Assembly: GCA_002478145.1 (NCBI GenBank)
Contig: DLMI01000142.1
Span: forward strand, 1 to 6,939
DNA length: 6,939 bases
Direction of reading: 5' to 3'
Origin: Acidobacteria bacterium UBA7540
GTDB taxonomy: Bacteria > Acidobacteriota > Terriglobia > UBA7540
The translations under genes were made by a program, and so were the position numbers. Position 1 is the stretch's first letter; each line of letters begins with the position of its first letter. Under the pieces are notes generated by a model that worked only from the letters and a program-made list of their open reading frames with translations, searched no databases and was not told the DNA's origin. Of this stretch, positions 5,381 through 6,939 are shown piece after piece.

Positions 5381-6508
5381 ATGATGACGAAGAAGCCGAA
5401 ACAACCAGAAAAGGTTGACAGTATCGTTGGTCAGATGAAGGGCGTCCCGTCGTCCACCTCCGAACAACTTTTCCCGCCCGCTCTATTGAAAGACATAAAG
5501 CAGCTTATCGATAGTGCGCGTGCCCGTGCGGCTGCGGCCGTGAACTCCGAGATGGTCAGGCTTTACTGGTCGATCGGCGAGCGCATTCGCAAGGACATTC
5601 TCGCGTACGAGCGAGCCGCTTACGGTGAGCAGATTGTCCACGCATTGAGTGGACAATTGAGCGAAGATTACGGTCCCGGTTTCGGCCGCACCAATCTGTT
5701 TTACATGATCCGATTTGCTGAGACCTTTCCAGACGTTCGAATTGTCCACGCACTGAGTGAACAATTGTCTTGGACTCACCTAAGGCAAATCATTTACCTC
5801 GACGACCCTCTCCAGCGTGAGTTCTACACCCACATGTGCCGGATTGAGCATTGGAGTACCCGGACGCTCCAGGAAAAAATCCAGGGAATGCTTTACGAGA
5901 GAACCGCGATCAGCAGAAAACCCGCCCAGTTGGCCCGCAAGGAGCTCGATGCCCTACGTGACGAGGATCGCGTTAGCCCGGATTTGGTCTTCCGCGATCC
6001 CTATCTTCTGGACTTTCTCGGATTGACAGACGCTTACAGCGAGAGGGACTTCGAGACCGCCATACTGCGCGACCTGGAGCACTTCCTACTGGAGCTGGGC
6101 TCGGATTTCAGTTTCGTCGCACGCCAAAAGCGAATCACGGTCGACAAGGAGGACTACTACCTCGATTTGCTTTTCTTTCATCGCCGCTTGCGCCGTCTAC
6201 TGGCAGTGGATCTCAAAATTGGCCGGTTTCGAGCCGCTGACAAAGGACAGATGGAACTCTACCTCCGCTGGCTGGAAAAGCACGAGCGTCAGCCTGGAGA
6301 GGAAATGCCTTTGGGGCTGATCCTTTGTGCCGGCAAGTCCAACGAGCACGTTGAACTGCTGGAGCTTGAGAGAAGCGGCATTCGAGTCGCGGAGTATTTG
6401 ACGGAACTACCGCCCCGAGAGGTCTTGGAACGCAGACTGCACGAAGCCCTTCGAGCGGCTCGAGAACGCTTCAAGCCGGCTCTGGAGGGGAGCGAGGAAC
6501 CGAGATGA
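5381..6508 (+). CDS. YhcG/DUF1016-family PD-(D/E)XK nuclease
   Basis: This 375-residue protein shows both halves of the DUF1016 (YhcG) family. The helical N-terminal half (about 33-200) carries VNSEMVRLYWSIGERI, YGEQIVHALSGQLSEDYGPGFGRTNLFYM, FPDVRIVHALSEQLSWTHLRQI, then REFY and HWSTRTLQEKI. The C-terminal nuclease half (about 205-345) carries FLLELGSDFSFVARQ, DYYLDLLFFHRRLRRLLAVDLKIGRF, a KGQMELYLRWL helix and GLILCAGKSNEHVELL. Asp262 and Asp277-Leu-Lys279 form the PD-(D/E)XK metal site; most relatives I recall have ELK where this has DLK, a conservative change. Length and motifs indicate an intact enzyme. The family is predicted to cut DNA and is common on mobile and defence islands; its substrate is not settled. 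I chose ATG 5381 (5384 is equally possible), neither with a good Shine-Dalgarno. An in-frame TTG at 5243 adds 46 residues unlike the family and lies in the structured leader. The gene is 193 bases after the small acidic gene and ends about 190 bases before the tRNA scar. Confidence 0.93.
   Translation: MMTKKPKQPEKVDSIVGQMKGVPSSTSEQLFPPALLKDIKQLIDSARARAAAAVNSEMVRLYWSIGERIRKDILAYERAAYGEQIVHALSGQLSEDYGPGFGRTNLFYMIRFAETFPDVRIVHALSEQLSWTHLRQIIYLDDPLQREFYTHMCRIEHWSTRTLQEKIQGMLYERTAISRKPAQLARKELDALRDEDRVSPDLVFRDPYLLDFLGLTDAYSERDFETAILRDLEHFLLELGSDFSFVARQKRITVDKEDYYLDLLFFHRRLRRLLAVDLKIGRFRAADKGQMELYLRWLEKHERQPGEEMPLGLILCAGKSNEHVELLELERSGIRVAEYLTELPPREVLERRLHEALRAARERFKPALEGSEEPR
5633..5659 (+). repeat. 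27-bp intragenic repeat with perfect palindrome, copy 1
   Basis: This stretch and 5741-5767 match at 25 of 27 positions, differing only at T/C and G/A. This copy is a perfect inverted repeat, ATTGTCCAC (5633-5641) and GTGGACAAT (5649-5657), around GCATTGA. Both copies are in the same reading frame, 108 bp apart, and encode IVHALSGQLS and IVHALSEQLS in the DUF1016 N-terminal half. The family has similar peptides at both places, but the near-identical DNA goes beyond that. Confidence 0.7.
5741..5767 (+). repeat. 27-bp intragenic repeat, copy 2
   Basis: Second copy of the repeat at 5633-5659, with the palindrome broken at one position (GTGAACAAT instead of GTGGACAAT). It encodes IVHALSEQLS directly before the conserved SWTH motif. 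Confidence 0.7.
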
Positions 6509-6579
6509 TCAGGCTACCGGTCACGCCTTGCCACGCTCGTCAGGTGTCCGTTCTTCGGGCATTAGAGATGAAAGAGTCG

Positions 6580-6600
6580 CGGTACAAGGACGGTACAAGG
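6580..6600 (+). repeat. Tandem CGGTACAAGG repeats inside the tRNA scar
   Basis: CGGTACAAGG occurs at 6580-6589 and 6591-6600, separated by one base. The inverse of its TACAAGG part, CCTTGTA, lies at 6660-6666, within TTGTA-TT-TACAA (6662-6673). Short repeats in direct and inverted orientation beside an attachment core are typical of integrase arm-type or excisionase sites. That role is inferred from position. Confidence 0.5.
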
Positions 6601-6626
6601 TAAGCATGTTCCGTAGCATGCTCACC
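6599..6626. repeat. Inverted repeat near the attachment site
   Basis: GGTAAGCATG (6599-6608) and CATGCTCACC (6617-6626) are complementary except for one A-C pair, with an 8-base loop TTCCGTAG. The right arm includes the palindrome AGCATGCT. It could be a recombination accessory site or the transcription end of the nuclease gene, though no T-run follows. The rest of 6509-6693 holds no gene that I can support. Confidence 0.45.
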
Positions 6627-6693
6627 GGTTCCTTACAGGGCATTGCAGAGCGACCGCTGCCTTGTATTTACAATGAGATCCGAATGAACTTCG

Positions 6694-6737
6694 CTTTCAC
6701 GGCGGTAACGCGGGTTCAAATCCCGCCGGGGACGCCA
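6694..6737 (+). pseudogene. 3' half of tRNA-Glu(TTC), attachment-site scar (attR-like)
   Basis: In order: anticodon loop CTTTCAC (6694-6700, anticodon TTC), 3' anticodon stem GGCGG, TAAC, T arm GCGGG-TTCAAAT-CCCGC (6710-6726), acceptor 3' strand CGGGGAC, discriminator G and CCA (6735-6737). This matches bacterial tRNA-Glu. The 5' half is missing: where CCGCC should pair with GGCGG the sequence is CTTCG, and no D arm or GTCCCCG acceptor strand precedes it. Tyrosine integrases that insert into a tRNA 3' half leave such a fragment at the end away from the intact tRNA. The island therefore lies to the left, and chromosome probably resumes at 6738. No intact partner copy is in the window. Confidence 0.88.
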
Positions 6738-6776
6738 TTTACATCCAATAACTTACGAACAGATGCGCTATTCCCC

Positions 6777-6897
6777 GCAGGCACAAAAAGGAACAACTTC
6801 CATTGGGCTCGTCCCGCTTTCTGTTTTTGGGGAGCCCGGCGCTTGTTGGGATTCCGGTCCCTTTTGAAAAAGCCCAACGACAGCGCTTTGTGCCTGC
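6777..6897 (+). ncRNA. Candidate structured RNA or fold-back element
   Basis: A perfect 11-bp helix closes the element: GCAGGCACAAA (6777-6787) with TTTGTGCCTGC (6887-6897). Inside are GGAA-CAAC-TTCC (6790-6801), GGGCTC (6805-6810) with GAGCCC (6832-6837) plus CCC/GGG, and GCGCT (6839-6843) with AGCGC (6882-6886) continuing to GTTGGG (6845-6850) with CCCAAC (6873-6878). The helices nest without conflict and cover most of the 121 bases, and the plus strand then reads CTTTT. I match it to no known RNA family. It could be a small RNA with its own terminator, a processed transcript end downstream of the original tRNA, or a short inverted-repeat DNA element. I see no promoter, and the sense strand is uncertain. 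Confidence 0.5.
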
Positions 6898-6939
6898 CTT
6901 TTCGCTGATGTCACCGCTGTCGGCGCGCATTTAAAAACG

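Noticed and set aside
6845..6878. GTTGGG and GCCCAAC as integron attC core sites
   Set aside because: In attC the RYYYAAC core precedes GTTRRRY at the outer ends. Here the order is reversed on both strands.
6739..6930. 63-codon minus-strand frame over the right flank
   Set aside because: It coincides with the inverted-repeat fold, has no family features and ends near the tRNA scar. The open frame is probably incidental.
1..6939. CRISPR array, insertion sequence, integrase, transposase or replication origin
   Set aside because: No regularly spaced repeats, no transposase or recombinase motifs in any frame examined, and no iteron cluster were seen.

Overview
The window looks like chromosome of an Acidobacteriota-type bacterium, with Vicinamibacteria my best guess, joined to a mobile island. 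The lineage guess rests on two recalled resemblances, not on a search. The S1-domain protein on the left closely resembles a form I associate with that group, and next to it lies a decayed C-terminus of a MacB/FtsX-type permease of the kind abundant in Acidobacteria (ADOP permeases).

Layout. Positions 1-236 hold no recognisable gene. Positions 237-440 (minus) are the permease remnant with an in-frame TAA. An extended -10 promoter at 497-505 leads to a five-repeat S1 RNA-binding protein (582-2015, plus). Positions 2016-2500 are gene-free. On the minus strand, a 76-codon unknown gene (3276-3046) precedes a single-stranded DNA-binding protein gene, ssb (2944-2501). The ssb leader is unusual: a strong Shine-Dalgarno, an 18-codon leader ORF that overlaps the ssb start, and a long hairpin between the two. 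Divergently, on the plus strand, lie a 518-residue protein with a J-like domain that has lost its HPD motif (3371-4927), a small acidic protein placed for translational coupling (4930-5187), a structured leader (5227-5287) and a YhcG/DUF1016-family PD-(D/E)XK nuclease (5381-6508).

Right end. At 6694-6737 lies the 3' half of a tRNA-Glu (anticodon loop with TTC, variable region, T arm, acceptor 3' strand, CCA). Its 5' half is replaced by unrelated DNA. This is what a tyrosine integrase leaves at the distal end of an island inserted in a tRNA gene. Repeated TACAAGG motifs and a palindrome lie just inside the junction. Outside it, 6777-6897 can fold into a closed multi-branch structure followed by CTTTT.

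How the parts may work together. The genes between about 2500 and 6508 are visibly less GC-rich than the S1 gene and lie against an attachment scar, so I read them as island cargo. An SSB, a predicted nuclease, a J-like protein and two small unknown proteins suggest a DNA-targeting or defence module. That function is inference. No integrase and no intact tRNA-Glu is present, so the left boundary of the island is not visible.
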